Below the pieces are notes generated by a model. The model worked only from the letters and a program-made list of their open reading frames with translations, ran no database searches and was not told the origin of the DNA. This document shows positions 28,914-37,823 of a stretch of DNA of 64,000 nt, piece by piece; position 1 is the first letter of the stretch; every line of letters begins with the position of its first letter. Origin of the DNA: Microcella alkaliphila (GTDB lineage: Bacteria; Actinomycetota; Actinomycetes; Actinomycetales; Microbacteriaceae); the NCBI RefSeq assembly GCF_004216855.1, contig NZ_SGXT01000015.1, positions 186,001 through 250,000 of the forward strand, read 5' to 3'. The position numbers were made by a program, and so were the translations under genes.

Positions 28914-30581
28914 TCACCGGCGGCGCAGGCGCCTCGCGAGGGGATCGACGAGCGCGGTGAACTCGGGAACGCGGAACACGGAGAGCGCACCCGCGTAGGT
29001 GACCGTCATGGCTCCCCCGATCGCGATTATGGTGACGATCGCGGTGCCCACGTTCTCACGGGCCGCTCCCCCGTCGAAGGCGCCCATTGTGACGGCGAGG
29101 GCGAGCCCGACGGCGCTGGCCGGAATGGCGGCCAGCGCGAAGAGGCCGGTGCGCTGGGCGGTCAGGCGCATCCCGATACCGCCGAGGCGCCTGCGCAATA
29201 TCGCCAACGAGATCAGGGTCTGGGCGGTACCCGCGATGGTGGTGACGAGCGCGATGCCGGGCGCGATCCACGGGCTCGGCAGCGTGGCGACGACAAGAGC
29301 GAGCGCCACAAAGATGCCGGACTGCGCCAGTTGGATGACGAACGGCGTGCGCGTGTCATCGAGCGCGTAGAACACGCGCTGGGTGATGAACAGGGTCGAG
29401 AACGGGATGAGCCCGATGACGAACGCGACGAGGACGCGCGCCATGCCCTCCACCAGCACGGGGTCACTGCTGAAAATGCGTGAGAAGGGCCCGGAGACGA
29501 CCGCCAGACCGATCGTGGCCAGCATCATGATCATCGTGATCGTGCGCAGGCTGGCGCCGATGTCGTCGCGCAGCAGGTCGCGGCGTCCGTCACGGGCGTG
29601 GCCGCTCATCCGGGTGAAGTAGGCGGTGCCGAGCGAGACCGTCACGATCGAGTGCGGCAGTATGAAGATCAGCCAGGCGAAACGCAACACGGCCAGCGAC
29701 GGTTCCCCGTCGTCGGCCGCGAGCGAGGCGACACGGTTGTGGATGATGCCGGCGAGCTGCGTGACGAGGATCATGCCGAACACCCAGCCGGCCGCCTTGC
29801 CCGTCTGTGCGAGCCCCACGCCCCGCCACTGGAAGTCGGGGCGGTAGCGGAGCCCGGCCCGACGCCAGAACAGGAACAGGACGAATGCCTGCGCCGCGAT
29901 GCCGAGAGTCGATGCGCCACCGAGCAGGGCCACCATGTCGGGCGTCCATACGCTCGCGTCGCTGACATCGCCCGAGAAGATCCATGCGAAGGTCAACAGG
30001 CCGGCGATCATGACGATGTTGTTGACCACGGGCGCCCACGTGTAGGGGCCGAACACCTTGCGGGCGTTCAGCACCTCCCCGAGCAGGCTGTACAGGGCGA
30101 AGAACAGCACCTGCGGCAAGCACCAGTACGCGAGCGCGGTGGCGAGAGCCATGATCTCTGGCGAGAAGCCGCGTGAGCCGTCGCCGGCCTGCTCGGCATA
30201 CAGCGCGACCAGCAGTGGCGCGCTGACGGTGGCGACGACGGCGACCGCGAGGAAGACGACGAAGCCGAGCGTGATGATCTTGTTGACGTAGCGCGTGCCT
30301 CCATCGGGGTCGGCGCTGGCCTTGACGATCTGCGGCACGAGCACGGCCGTGAGGATGCCGCCGGCGATGATCGCGTAGATGTTGTTCGGCAGCGTCGTGG
30401 CGAGCGCGAAGGCGTCGCCGGCGCCGGACGTGCCGACCACCTGGGCCAGGATGATCGCGGAGACGAATCCGAGGATGCGCGACACGATCGTCCCCGACGC
30501 GAGGAACAAGCTCGCGCGGCCGATCGAGTCGCGTCGACCGTCGCTCTCGGGGGCCGGGGTCGCGGCGGGGCCCGAACTCAC
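28914..30581 (-). CDS. murJ: Lipid II flippase MurJ (MviN family)
   Basis: A 555-aa polytopic membrane protein, about 14 helices, of the MOP superfamily, moving lipid II to the outer face. The N-terminus GRASLFLASGTIVSRILGF is the diagnostic family start, followed by the TTLPNNIYAIIAGG region. Unlike mycobacterial MurJ it has no C-terminal kinase-like or carbohydrate-binding domain. GTG 30581 overlaps the upstream DUF6049 stop by 4 bp (GTGA), and trxB lies 125 bp downstream. Confidence 0.95.
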   Translation of the reverse strand: MSSGPAATPAPESDGRRDSIGRASLFLASGTIVSRILGFVSAIILAQVVGTSGAGDAFALATTLPNNIYAIIAGGILTAVLVPQIVKASADPDGGTRYVNKIITLGFVVFLAVAVVATVSAPLLVALYAEQAGDGSRGFSPEIMALATALAYWCLPQVLFFALYSLLGEVLNARKVFGPYTWAPVVNNIVMIAGLLTFAWIFSGDVSDASVWTPDMVALLGGASTLGIAAQAFVLFLFWRRAGLRYRPDFQWRGVGLAQTGKAAGWVFGMILVTQLAGIIHNRVASLAADDGEPSLAVLRFAWLIFILPHSIVTVSLGTAYFTRMSGHARDGRRDLLRDDIGASLRTITMIMMLATIGLAVVSGPFSRIFSSDPVLVEGMARVLVAFVIGLIPFSTLFITQRVFYALDDTRTPFVIQLAQSGIFVALALVVATLPSPWIAPGIALVTTIAGTAQTLISLAILRRRLGGIGMRLTAQRTGLFALAAIPASAVGLALAVTMGAFDGGAARENVGTAIVTIIAIGGAMTVTYAGALSVFRVPEFTALVDPLARRLRRR

Positions 30582-32623
30582 CGCGTGCTCGTCGTGGTGG
30601 TGTCAGTGGGGCCGGTCAGCTCCGGTGCGGAGGGGTCGGCGCTGTTCGTTGCCGCTCCGCGATCGGCGCGCGTCTGCCGACGGCGCCGGATGTCGCGCAC
30701 GAGGCCGACGGCAAAGAGCAGGGCGATGATGCCCCCGATCGCGATGGTACCGGCGGTCTCCCACCCCGCCTGCAAGTTGAGCCCGACACCGATCGGGCTG
30801 CCGATCACCGCGCCGTCCTCGGCGCGCAACGATACGCGGATGTCGACGTCTCCGTTCACAAGAGATTGCACGGGAACAAGCGCCCGCACCTGCGAATTCG
30901 CCTCCACGATCGTCTCGACACGCTGATCTTCGACGCGTAGCTGGCCGGTTGCGGCTTCGACCCGCACGTAAACGCGCACGGCCACGGGGAGGCTGTTCTG
31001 CACGGTAACCGGCAGCGACGTGCGGTCGGCGAACAGCGTGATGGTGTTGCTCTCGACAATCTGCACGGCCGAGCGTAGCCGATCCGACTGGTCGCGATAG
31101 CGACCCTCCCCCGCCGCGGCGCTCTCGCCCCCGAGCGCGAGGGCGTCGAGCAGATCGAGTCGACGGTCGGCGAGCAGGGGCCCCGCGTCAAGGGCGATGC
31201 GGGCGAACTCGGCGTCGCCGCGCTCGAGTTCGAGCAGGGCGTCGAGCGCGGGGGTCGTCGGGGTGGCGCTGTCGGACGCCAGCGACGTAGGCTGCCCGTT
31301 CGCTCCCACACCCGTGACCGGTGCGAGGGAGGCCGACCGAGCCCACGGCAGTGCCGTGAGCTCGTCGAGCAGCAGACCCACTTGCGCGCTCGGCGCAGCG
31401 GTGCGGTCGGCGATACCGACGAGCGGCATCGCGGGAGCGGACGCGCTCGCAAGCAACGCGCTCAGCTCGGCGACGGCGGCGCGCCGCACTTGAGCGCTCG
31501 TCGATGCGGCGACCGCCCGCACCGCGTCGGTCGTGAGGTCGTCGGCCACCACGGCGCGGAGCGACTCGGTGATCGGCATGCTGACGCCTGCCCCGCCCTC
31601 CACGTCGGTCGCGCGGGCGAGCACGACGCGCGCCCCCTCTGTCGCGAGCGGATCGATGGCGTCGGCCCCGAGGCTCCCGTCGGCGGGCCACACCCACCCG
31701 GTCAGGGCGTGCGGCCAACGTGTTAGCTCGTCGAGAGTCGCGGTCGGCTCACCGTCGTCACCCAGCACCACGGAGCCGGCGCCGAGCGTCGGCGGGCTCG
31801 CCACCTCCAACGTTCCGACGGCGGCCAGCGGGTCGGCATCCGACCAGCGCAACGCGAAGGTTTCGAGCCCCGAATCGGCAAGCCTGTCGAGCCAGGCCGT
31901 GGCGCTCGCCGGAGCTGCCTCGCCGAGCACCCGGATCGAGGCGAGGATGCGCGGGTCGACGCCCAGCGCGACCCCCCCGCCGAGCGCCGTGTCCAGCGTG
32001 CGCGTCAGCCGTCCGTCGGGGGCGGTGAGGGCGGTGAGCTGCTCGGCGTCGAGGAAGCGACCCCGTTCATCCGGTGCGGTGAGGGGTGCGATGACGGCGA
32101 TGCCGCTGCCAGCCGCCGTGGTGCCGGCGGGCTGGCCGACGATGGCCGTGCGGTCGTGGGCGATCACCGCACCCTCGCTCGAGGTCACCGCGACGCCCGC
32201 AGCGCGCACCCCGAAGCGCTCGTCGAGGTCGATCTCGTCGGCGGGCACCGTCAGCGAGGCGACGACGGTCGCACCGGGCGCGATCGTGACGAGCGGGGTG
32301 ATGGCGACAATCGGTCCGGTCGGCGGGTCGTCGTCGCGCAGCCACCCGCGCACGGCGGACTGGTCGATGAGGGGTTCGAGCGTCAGGTGCAGCCGCGCCG
32401 TCGCGCCCGCGATGGGCTCGGCGGTGCCGTTCGTCACCGTGATGCGAACCTCCAGGTCGGCGTCGTCGCGCAGCACCCCCGCGTCGGCAGGCGCCGCGAC
32501 GACCGTGATCGTGCCGGTCGCGCCGTCGACGGTGGTCGTGGTGAACGGGGCGACGAGTGGGCCCACCGCGAGCGAGAGGGCAATCGCGGCCCCGGCGATC
32601 CGGCGGCCGCTCAGCCTGGGCAC
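30578..32623 (-). CDS. DUF6049 family exported membrane protein
   Basis: A 681-aa secreted protein with an N-terminal signal or anchor (about 5-25, RIAGAAIALSLAVGPLVAPF), a long beta-rich extracellular region, and one C-terminal transmembrane helix (about 625-650, TIAIGGIIALLFAVGLVRDI) followed by a basic and Thr-rich tail. Proteins of this type lie between cca and murJ throughout the actinobacteria, often annotated DUF6049. A partnership with MurJ or wall synthesis is inferred from conserved coupling (4-bp overlap), not from any catalytic motif. The start is GTG 32623. Confidence 0.85.
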   Translation of the reverse strand: MPRLSGRRIAGAAIALSLAVGPLVAPFTTTTVDGATGTITVVAAPADAGVLRDDADLEVRITVTNGTAEPIAGATARLHLTLEPLIDQSAVRGWLRDDDPPTGPIVAITPLVTIAPGATVVASLTVPADEIDLDERFGVRAAGVAVTSSEGAVIAHDRTAIVGQPAGTTAAGSGIAVIAPLTAPDERGRFLDAEQLTALTAPDGRLTRTLDTALGGGVALGVDPRILASIRVLGEAAPASATAWLDRLADSGLETFALRWSDADPLAAVGTLEVASPPTLGAGSVVLGDDGEPTATLDELTRWPHALTGWVWPADGSLGADAIDPLATEGARVVLARATDVEGGAGVSMPITESLRAVVADDLTTDAVRAVAASTSAQVRRAAVAELSALLASASAPAMPLVGIADRTAAPSAQVGLLLDELTALPWARSASLAPVTGVGANGQPTSLASDSATPTTPALDALLELERGDAEFARIALDAGPLLADRRLDLLDALALGGESAAAGEGRYRDQSDRLRSAVQIVESNTITLFADRTSLPVTVQNSLPVAVRVYVRVEAATGQLRVEDQRVETIVEANSQVRALVPVQSLVNGDVDIRVSLRAEDGAVIGSPIGVGLNLQAGWETAGTIAIGGIIALLFAVGLVRDIRRRRQTRADRGAATNSADPSAPELTGPTDTTTTSTR

Positions 32624-32666
32624 GCCAGAACCCTCGACGCCCGCAGCCCGACCATGACGGGAAGTC

Positions 32667-32672
32667 TAGACT
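32667..32672 (+). promoter_or_regulatory. -10 hexamer for cca, near-leaderless
   Basis: TAGACT ends 9 nt before the cca ATG, leaving no room for a Shine-Dalgarno sequence. The transcript would begin within a few bases of the start codon. Confidence 0.55.
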
Positions 32673-32681
32673 CTGGGGACT

Positions 32682-34124
32682 ATGGAGAGCGTGGCCCAGG
32701 CCGTCAGCCGACTGCGCGAGCTCGCCGCCGCCGAACCCCTGGCCACCCTTGCCCAGCGCTTCGCCGCGGCCGGTCACGAGCTCGCGCTGGTCGGCGGTCC
32801 CGTGCGCGACGCCTTTCTCGGCCGCGACGTGCACGACCTCGACCTGGCGACGTCGGCGCGCCCCGACGACATCATTCGCATCATTCGCCCCGTCGTGGAT
32901 GCGCACTGGGACATCGGCCGCGACTTCGGCACGATCGGCGCGCGCATCGGCGATGACACGGTGGAGATCACCACCTACCGCGCGGACGAATACGACCCCT
33001 CGAGCCGCAAGCCCGAGGTGGCTTTCGGCGACACGCTCGAGGGCGACCTGCTGCGTCGCGACTTCACCATCAATGCGCTCGCCCTGCGCATTCCGCAGCT
33101 CGAGCTGGTCGACCCCACCGGTGGCTTCGACCACCTCGTCGCGGGGCTGCTCGTCACCCCCACCACTCCAGAACGCTCCTTCGGCGACGACCCCCTGCGC
33201 ATGCTGCGCGGCGTGCGCTTCGCCGCGCAGCTGGGTGTGACGATCGACGAGGCGGCTCTCCAGGCGATGACGGCGATGCGGGGCCGGCTCGAGATCATCT
33301 CGGCCGAGCGCATCCGCGACGAGCTTGTGAAGCTTCTGGCCACGGCGTCACCGCGCCGCGGACTCGAACTGCTCGTCGCAACGGGCCTTGCCGACTACGT
33401 GCTGCCGGAATTGCCCGCACTGCGGCTCGAGATCGACGAGCACGCGCACCACAAAGACGTCTACGAGCACTCGCTGACGGTGCTCGAACAGGCCATCGAT
33501 CTCGAAAAGGCGCGGGGTGAGAAGGATGCGCCGGCCGACACGATTCTTCGGCTTGCGGCGCTGCTCCACGACATCGGCAAGCCCGCGACGCGCAAGATCG
33601 AGCCGAACGGCGCCGTCACCTTCCACCACCACGACGTCGTCGGCGCGAAGATGGCGAAGAAGCGCCTGACCGCGCTGCGCTTCGACAAGGAAACGATCAC
33701 CGCGGTCGCGCGCCTCATCGAGTTGCACCTGCGCTTCTTCGGCTACGCCGATGCACCGTGGACGGACTCGGGTGTGCGGCGCTACGTGCGCGACGCGGGA
33801 CCCGTGCTCGAGCGGCTGCACATCCTCACGCGCGCCGACGTCACCACGCGCAACAAGCGCAAAGCGAGCCGGCTGAAAAACGCGTACGACGAGCTAGAAC
33901 AGCGCATCACCGAACTCGCCGAACAGGAAGAGCTCGCGGCCATCCGACCCGACCTTGACGGTGAGCAGATCATGGCGATCTTGGGGCTTCGTCCGGGGCC
34001 AGAGGTGGGGGCCGCGTACCGCTACCTCCTCGAGGTGCGGCTCGACGAAGGCCCGCTTGCGGCCGACGTGGCCGAGCAGCGGTTGCGCGACTGGTGGAGC
34101 GCGCGCGGTGACGATTCCCGCTGA
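32682..34124 (+). CDS. cca: CCA tRNA nucleotidyltransferase with HD domain
   Basis: A 480-aa class II tRNA-CCA adding enzyme. The nucleotidyltransferase signature GGPVRD is at 38-43, with metal-binding Asp52 and Asp54 in VHDLDLA. An HD domain follows (LAALLHDIGKPATRKI, about 285-300), giving a probable phosphodiesterase activity. It is divergent from the DUF6049/murJ operon. The tRNA-Ala and tRNA-Ile genes in this window need it because they do not encode CCA. Confidence 0.95.
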   Translation: MESVAQAVSRLRELAAAEPLATLAQRFAAAGHELALVGGPVRDAFLGRDVHDLDLATSARPDDIIRIIRPVVDAHWDIGRDFGTIGARIGDDTVEITTYRADEYDPSSRKPEVAFGDTLEGDLLRRDFTINALALRIPQLELVDPTGGFDHLVAGLLVTPTTPERSFGDDPLRMLRGVRFAAQLGVTIDEAALQAMTAMRGRLEIISAERIRDELVKLLATASPRRGLELLVATGLADYVLPELPALRLEIDEHAHHKDVYEHSLTVLEQAIDLEKARGEKDAPADTILRLAALLHDIGKPATRKIEPNGAVTFHHHDVVGAKMAKKRLTALRFDKETITAVARLIELHLRFFGYADAPWTDSGVRRYVRDAGPVLERLHILTRADVTTRNKRKASRLKNAYDELEQRITELAEQEELAAIRPDLDGEQIMAILGLRPGPEVGAAYRYLLEVRLDEGPLAADVAEQRLRDWWSARGDDSR

Positions 34125-34149
34125 GTGGCGGCGAGCATCCCGGATCGAC

Positions 34150-34257
34150 TACGCTGTCACGGTTGTCTGCGTGCTTTCGCGCGCCGGCACGTGATGCCAT
34201 AACCCTCCTGCTGCAGACCGTCTGCAGCCGTTCGAGTCCGAAGGAGGTGGGTGAGTC
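34150..34257 (+). promoter_or_regulatory. rpsF leader: -10 box, hairpin and SD-sequestering element
   Basis: A -10-like TACGCT (34150-34155) gives a leader of about 96 nt. CCTCCT (34204-34209) is complementary to the SD core AGGAGG (34242-34247). Between them lies a perfect hairpin GCTGCAGA-CCG-TCTGCAGC (34210-34228). This fits an S6:S18-type autoregulatory leader, with CCG as a possible recognition element. Confidence 0.6.
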
Positions 34258-34620
34258 ATGCATCAGTACGAATTGATGGTCATTCTCGACCCCGAGATCG
34301 ACGAGCGCACTGTCGCCCCGAGCCTCGACAAGTTCCTCGGCGTTGTTCGTAACGCCGGCGGTTCCGTTGAGAACGTCGACATCTGGGGCAAGCGCCGTCT
34401 TGCCTACGAGATCAACAAGAAGAGCGAGGGCATCTATGCCGTCGTCAACTTCACCGCCACGTCGGAGGCCACCGTTGAGCTCGACCGCCAGCTGAAGCTC
34501 AGCGAAGCGGTCATGCGCACGAAGGTTCTTCGCGCCGAGGAAGCGATCGCGAACCTCGCCAAGGCAGCGGCTGAAGCCGACGCCAAGGCCGAGCGCGCCG
34601 CCGCAAAGGCCGCGGAGTAA
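34258..34620 (+). CDS. rpsF: 30S ribosomal protein S6
   Basis: A 120-aa small-subunit protein that pairs with S18 on the platform. It begins [19 protein letters not shown] and has the conserved [17 protein letters not shown]-terminal Ala/Lys/Glu-rich tail (about 100-120) extends past the core, as in related actinobacteria. It has a strong AAGGAGGTG Shine-Dalgarno 9 nt before the ATG. It leads rpsF-ssb-rpsR-rplI; S6 and S18, the presumed regulators of the leader, are both encoded here. Confidence 0.97.
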   Translation: MHQYELMVILDPEIDERTVAPSLDKFLGVVRNAGGSVENVDIWGKRRLAYEINKKSEGIYAVVNFTATSEATVELDRQLKLSEAVMRTKVLRAEEAIANLAKAAAEADAKAERAAAKAAE

Positions 34621-34624
34621 GCCC

Positions 34625-35161
34625 GTGGCCGGCGAAACCGTCATCACCGTGGTCGGCAACCTGACCGCCGACCCGGAGCTGCGGTACACCCAGAACGGAC
34701 TCGCGGTGGCGAACTTCACGATCGCCTCGACGCCGCGCACCTACGACCGCCAGTCGAACGAGTGGAAGGACGGCGAAGCGCTGTTCCTCCGCGCGAGCGT
34801 GTGGCGCGACTTCGCTGAGCACGTCGCCTCGTCGCTGACGAAGGGGATGCGCGTGGTCGCGCAGGGACGCCTGAAGCAGCGTTCCTACGAGACCAAGGAA
34901 GGCGAGAAGCGCACCACCATCGAGCTCGAGGTCGACGAGATCGGCCCGAGCCTTCGCTACGCGACCGCGCAGGTCACCCGTTCGTCGGGTGGCGCGGGCG
35001 GCGGTGCGATGGGTGGCGGCAACCGGGGCGGCAACGCTCAGGTCGCCGACGAGCCGTGGGGCGCCCCCGCGGGTGGCGCGGCATCGGGCGGTGGACAGTC
35101 GTCCGCTGGCGGCGACGTCTGGAACACTCCCGGCTCCTACGCCGACGACACCCCGTTCTGA
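34625..35161 (+). CDS. ssb: Single-stranded DNA-binding protein
   Basis: A 178-aa SSB with an OB-fold (about 5-110; opening [19 protein letters not shown]), a glycine-rich flexible linker (115-165) and the acidic C-terminal tip YADDTPF that recruits replication partners. GTG 34625 is 4 bp after rpsF. The final residues DDTPF match the canonical DDxPF tail, so partner binding should be intact. It sits in the classic rpsF-ssb-rpsR operon. Confidence 0.97.
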   Translation: MAGETVITVVGNLTADPELRYTQNGLAVANFTIASTPRTYDRQSNEWKDGEALFLRASVWRDFAEHVASSLTKGMRVVAQGRLKQRSYETKEGEKRTTIELEVDEIGPSLRYATAQVTRSSGGAGGGAMGGGNRGGNAQVADEPWGAPAGGAASGGGQSSAGGDVWNTPGSYADDTPF

Positions 35162-35177
35162 TCCGGTAGCCCGGATC
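35160..35177 (+). other. Hairpin at the ssb stop / rpsR leader
   Basis: A perfect 7-bp stem, GATCCGG and CCGGATC, with a TAGC loop starts inside the ssb stop codon. There is no U-tract, so it is more likely a processing or stability element than a terminator. Confidence 0.6.
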
Positions 35178-35213
35178 CCCTCAATGTGAATCACAGATAA
35201 AAGGACAACCACT

Positions 35214-35474
35214 ATGGCTGGCAAGAGCAGCGGCGACCGCCGCAAGCCTCGCGGCGGCAAGGGCGCGAAGAATGCCGCCCCCGCAAAGGCGATCAAGGTT
35301 GGCGTCATCGACTACAAGGACGTCGCCACTCTCCGTAAGTTCATCTCCGAGCGCGGCAAGATCCGCGCCCGCCGCATCACCGGTGTCTCGGTGCAGGAGC
35401 AGCGACTGATCGCGAAGGCCGTGAAGAACGCCCGCGAGATGGCCCTGCTTCCGTACGCGGGCGCCGGACGCTAA
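35214..35474 (+). CDS. rpsR: 30S ribosomal protein S18 (cysteine-free form)
   Basis: An 86-aa ribosomal protein with the S18 core [20 protein letters not shown] and the C-terminal [10 protein letters not shown] motif. Zinc-binding S18 paralogues carry CxxC motifs near the N-terminus; here the aligned stretch [12 protein letters not shown] lacks cysteine, so this form needs no zinc. It is 52 bp after ssb, with AAAAGGA upstream, and 10 bp before rplI. Confidence 0.96.
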   Translation: MAGKSSGDRRKPRGGKGAKNAAPAKAIKVGVIDYKDVATLRKFISERGKIRARRITGVSVQEQRLIAKAVKNAREMALLPYAGAGR

Positions 35475-35484
35475 GGGGTTCACG

Positions 35485-35946
35485 ATGTCGAAGCTCATTC
35501 TCACGCAGGAAGTGTCGGGCCTTGGCTCGGCCGGCGACGTCGTCGAGGTCAAGAACGGGTACGCCCGCAACTACCTCATCCCCCAGGGTTTCGCCGTGGC
35601 GTGGAGCCGCGGCGGCGAGAAGCAGGTTGAGTCGATCAAGGCTGCCCGCGCCGCGCGCGAGCACGCCACGATCGAGGAGGCTCAAGATCTCAAGCTGCGC
35701 CTTGAGGCGAACCCTGTCACCCTCACGGTGACAGCGGGCGCCGAGGGTCGCCTGTTCGGCTCGGTCAAGACCGGCGACGTGGCCACCGCCGTCGATAAGG
35801 CCGGCATCGGCTCGATCGACAAGCGCCTCGTCGAGCTCGTTGCTCCCATCAAGACGGTGGGCACGCACGAGGCGATCCTGAAGCTCCGCGACGGGATCGT
35901 GGCGACCATCACCCTCAACGTGGTGGCCGACAAGAAGAAGAAGTAG
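35485..35946 (+). CDS. rplI: 50S ribosomal protein L9
   Basis: A 153-aa two-domain L9. The N-terminal RNA-binding domain has [20 protein letters not shown] (about 16-35), a central helix links to the C-terminal domain (about 75-149), and a polylysine end (DKKKK) finishes it. It is the last gene of the rpsF operon and is followed by an intrinsic terminator. Confidence 0.97.
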   Translation: MSKLILTQEVSGLGSAGDVVEVKNGYARNYLIPQGFAVAWSRGGEKQVESIKAARAAREHATIEEAQDLKLRLEANPVTLTVTAGAEGRLFGSVKTGDVATAVDKAGIGSIDKRLVELVAPIKTVGTHEAILKLRDGIVATITLNVVADKKKK

Positions 35947-35961
35947 GGCGCACTTGCCCCG

Positions 35962-36000
35962 AGCGATACCCGCGGCAACCGCCGCGGGTATCGCTTTTTT
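35962..36000 (+). terminator. Intrinsic terminator of the rpsF-rplI operon
   Basis: AGCGATACCCGCGGC pairs perfectly over 15 bp with GCCGCGGGTATCGCT around an AACC loop and runs into six T residues. It is the strongest terminator seen in the window. Confidence 0.96.
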
Positions 36001-36085
36001 GTGCCCGCCGTCAAGAGTTTTCCCGCAGTTTCCTCCACAGCGTTGGCGCGCATCCGCGAAGCTTCATGTGGCGGTTGAGGCCTGT

Positions 36086-36228
36086 TTTTCCACACACCCT
36101 GTGAAACAAGAAAAGGCTGGTCAGAAGCGGTTGGCTCTGAGTATCCCCGCGGTCATCCACAGGCCGTTCCACAGATTGCCCACACGACGCGCGGGCGTTT
36201 TCCGCAGGTTTCCCCAGGATTATCCACA
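36086..36228 (+). promoter_or_regulatory. Cluster of DnaA-box-like sites upstream of dnaB
   Basis: Five sites in about 140 bp are on one strand: TTTTCCACA (36086), TCATCCACA (36153), TTGCCCACA (36176), TTTTCCGCA (36198) and an exact TTATCCACA (36220). Three match or are one base off TTATCCACA; the other two are one base off the TTGTCCACA and TTTTCCACA forms. They lie in the 420-bp gene-free gap between the rplI terminator and dnaB. Confidence 0.7.
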
Positions 36229-36366
36229 GGCCATATTTGAGGGGTGGAACGCGGCGTCCCTAGGGTGAAGCGTCGTCGACCCCGAGACCACGCTGCGTGT
36301 TCACGCGGCGCGTGTCGGTGCTCGCGCGTATACAGGTTGCACCCCGCCCACAGGAAGGCTTCTTTC

Positions 36367-37752
36367 GTGTCGATCGCCCACATCTCTGCCGCCGTCGACC
36401 CGCGCGCGGGTGATGGCCGAGAGGGCGACCGCCGGGCCGAGCGCACTCCCCCGCACGACCTTCTGGCCGAGCAGAGCGCCCTCGGCGGCATGCTGCTCAG
36501 CAAAGACGCGGTTGCCGATGTCATCGAGGTCGTTCGCGGCATCGACTTCTACGTGCCGAAGCACGAGATCATCTTCGACGCCGTCATGTCGCTGTACTCG
36601 CACGGCGAGCCGACCGACGTCATCGCCGTCGCCGACGAACTGACGAAGACCGGAAACCTGACGCGCGCCGGCGGCGCCGACTATCTGCACACCCTGACCG
36701 GGCTCGTGCCGACCGCGGCCAACGCTGGCTTCTACGCCTCCCTGGTGGCCGAGAAGGCGGTGTTGCGTCGTCTCGTCGAGGCCGGCACACGCATCGTGCA
36801 GATGGGCTACGCCTCAGAGGGCGAGGTGACCGACCTCGTGAACAACGCCCAGGCCGAGATCTACGGCGTCGCCGGGGGCACGCAGTCCGAAGACTACGTG
36901 CCGCTGACACAGGCGGTCGGCGAAGCCATCGACGAGATCGAGGCAGCGAAGGGCCTCGACGGCAAGATGACGGGGGTTCCCACGGGGTTCGCCGACCTCG
37001 ACCAGCTGACGAATGGCCTGCACGGCGGGCAGCTCATCCTGATCGCGGCGCGACCCGCGCTCGGTAAGTCGACGCTTGCGCTCGACCTTGCCCGCGCATC
37101 CGCCATCAAGCACCAGCAGCCGACGATCGTGTTCTCGCTCGAGATGGGGCGTAGCGAGATCGCGATGCGCCTGCTGTCCGCCGAGGCGTCGATCCCCCTG
37201 CACGCGATGCGCAAGGGAACGCTCGAGGGCCGCGACTGGACGGCGATCGCCGCCACGCGCGGCCGCATCGCTGACGCTCCGCTCTACATCGATGACAGCC
37301 CCAACATGACGCTCGTCGAGATTCGTGCCAAGTGTCGGCGTCTGAAGCAGACCGTTGGGCTGAAGATGGTCGTGATCGACTATCTGCAGCTCATGACGAG
37401 CGGCAAGCGTGTCGAGTCGCGCCAGCAGGAAGTCAGTGAGTTTTCGCGAGCGTTGAAGCTCATGGCGAAAGAGCTGCAGGTGCCGGTCGTTGCCCTCTCG
37501 CAGCTGAACCGTGGGCCCGAGCAGCGCGCCGACAAGAAGCCCGCGATCAGCGACCTGCGCGAGTCGGGGTCACTCGAGCAAGACGCCGACATGGTGATCC
37601 TCCTTCACCGCGACAGTGCCTACGACAAAGAGAGCGCCCGCCCCGGCGAGGCCGACCTCATCGTCGCGAAGCACCGCAACGGCCCGACCGACACCATCAC
37701 GGTCGCCTTCCAGGGCCACCTGTCGCGCTTCGCCGACATGCCGCGGGTGTAG
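36367..37752 (+). CDS. dnaB: Replicative DNA helicase DnaB
   Basis: A 461-aa hexameric helicase that unwinds DNA at the fork. An N-terminal primase-interacting domain (about 25-130) precedes the RecA-like core with Walker A ARPALGKST (Lys234) and Walker B-like VVIDYLQLM. The GTG at 36367 is chosen for its AGGAAGG upstream and because a longer frame from 36244 starts in the DnaA-box region with unlikely sequence. No intein interrupts the usual insertion sites, unlike many mycobacterial DnaB genes. Confidence 0.96.
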   Translation: MSIAHISAAVDPRAGDGREGDRRAERTPPHDLLAEQSALGGMLLSKDAVADVIEVVRGIDFYVPKHEIIFDAVMSLYSHGEPTDVIAVADELTKTGNLTRAGGADYLHTLTGLVPTAANAGFYASLVAEKAVLRRLVEAGTRIVQMGYASEGEVTDLVNNAQAEIYGVAGGTQSEDYVPLTQAVGEAIDEIEAAKGLDGKMTGVPTGFADLDQLTNGLHGGQLILIAARPALGKSTLALDLARASAIKHQQPTIVFSLEMGRSEIAMRLLSAEASIPLHAMRKGTLEGRDWTAIAATRGRIADAPLYIDDSPNMTLVEIRAKCRRLKQTVGLKMVVIDYLQLMTSGKRVESRQQEVSEFSRALKLMAKELQVPVVALSQLNRGPEQRADKKPAISDLRESGSLEQDADMVILLHRDSAYDKESARPGEADLIVAKHRNGPTDTITVAFQGHLSRFADMPRV

Positions 37753-37809
37753 CGCCCAGCCAGGCTCCCCGTCACGCCGTCGATGCAGGAGGCTCACGGT
37801 TCCCGGCCC

Positions 37810-37815
37810 TACGCT
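37810..37815 (+). promoter_or_regulatory. -10 hexamer for a leaderless DUF308-like gene
   Basis: TACGCT ends 8 nt before the ATG at 37824, so the transcript probably starts at or next to it. Confidence 0.55.
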
Positions 37816-37823
37816 TGTGAGCT

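Noticed and set aside
27067-28998. 643-codon plus-strand open frame across trxA and trxB
   Set aside because: It is antisense to three recognised genes and results from high GC content; it has no domain or ribosome site.
29598-30176. Open frame opposite murJ
   Set aside because: It runs antisense to a well-supported MurJ and its sequence is low-complexity Arg/Gly/Glu-rich.
36086-36228. Iteron-type plasmid origin
   Set aside because: Boxes are DnaA-like and irregularly spaced, with no Rep gene nearby; the setting is chromosomal.
36244-36366. Upstream extension of dnaB by 41 codons
   Set aside because: The extra residues are Arg/Cys-rich, not part of DnaB, and overlap promoter-like DNA; GTG 36367 has a good SD.
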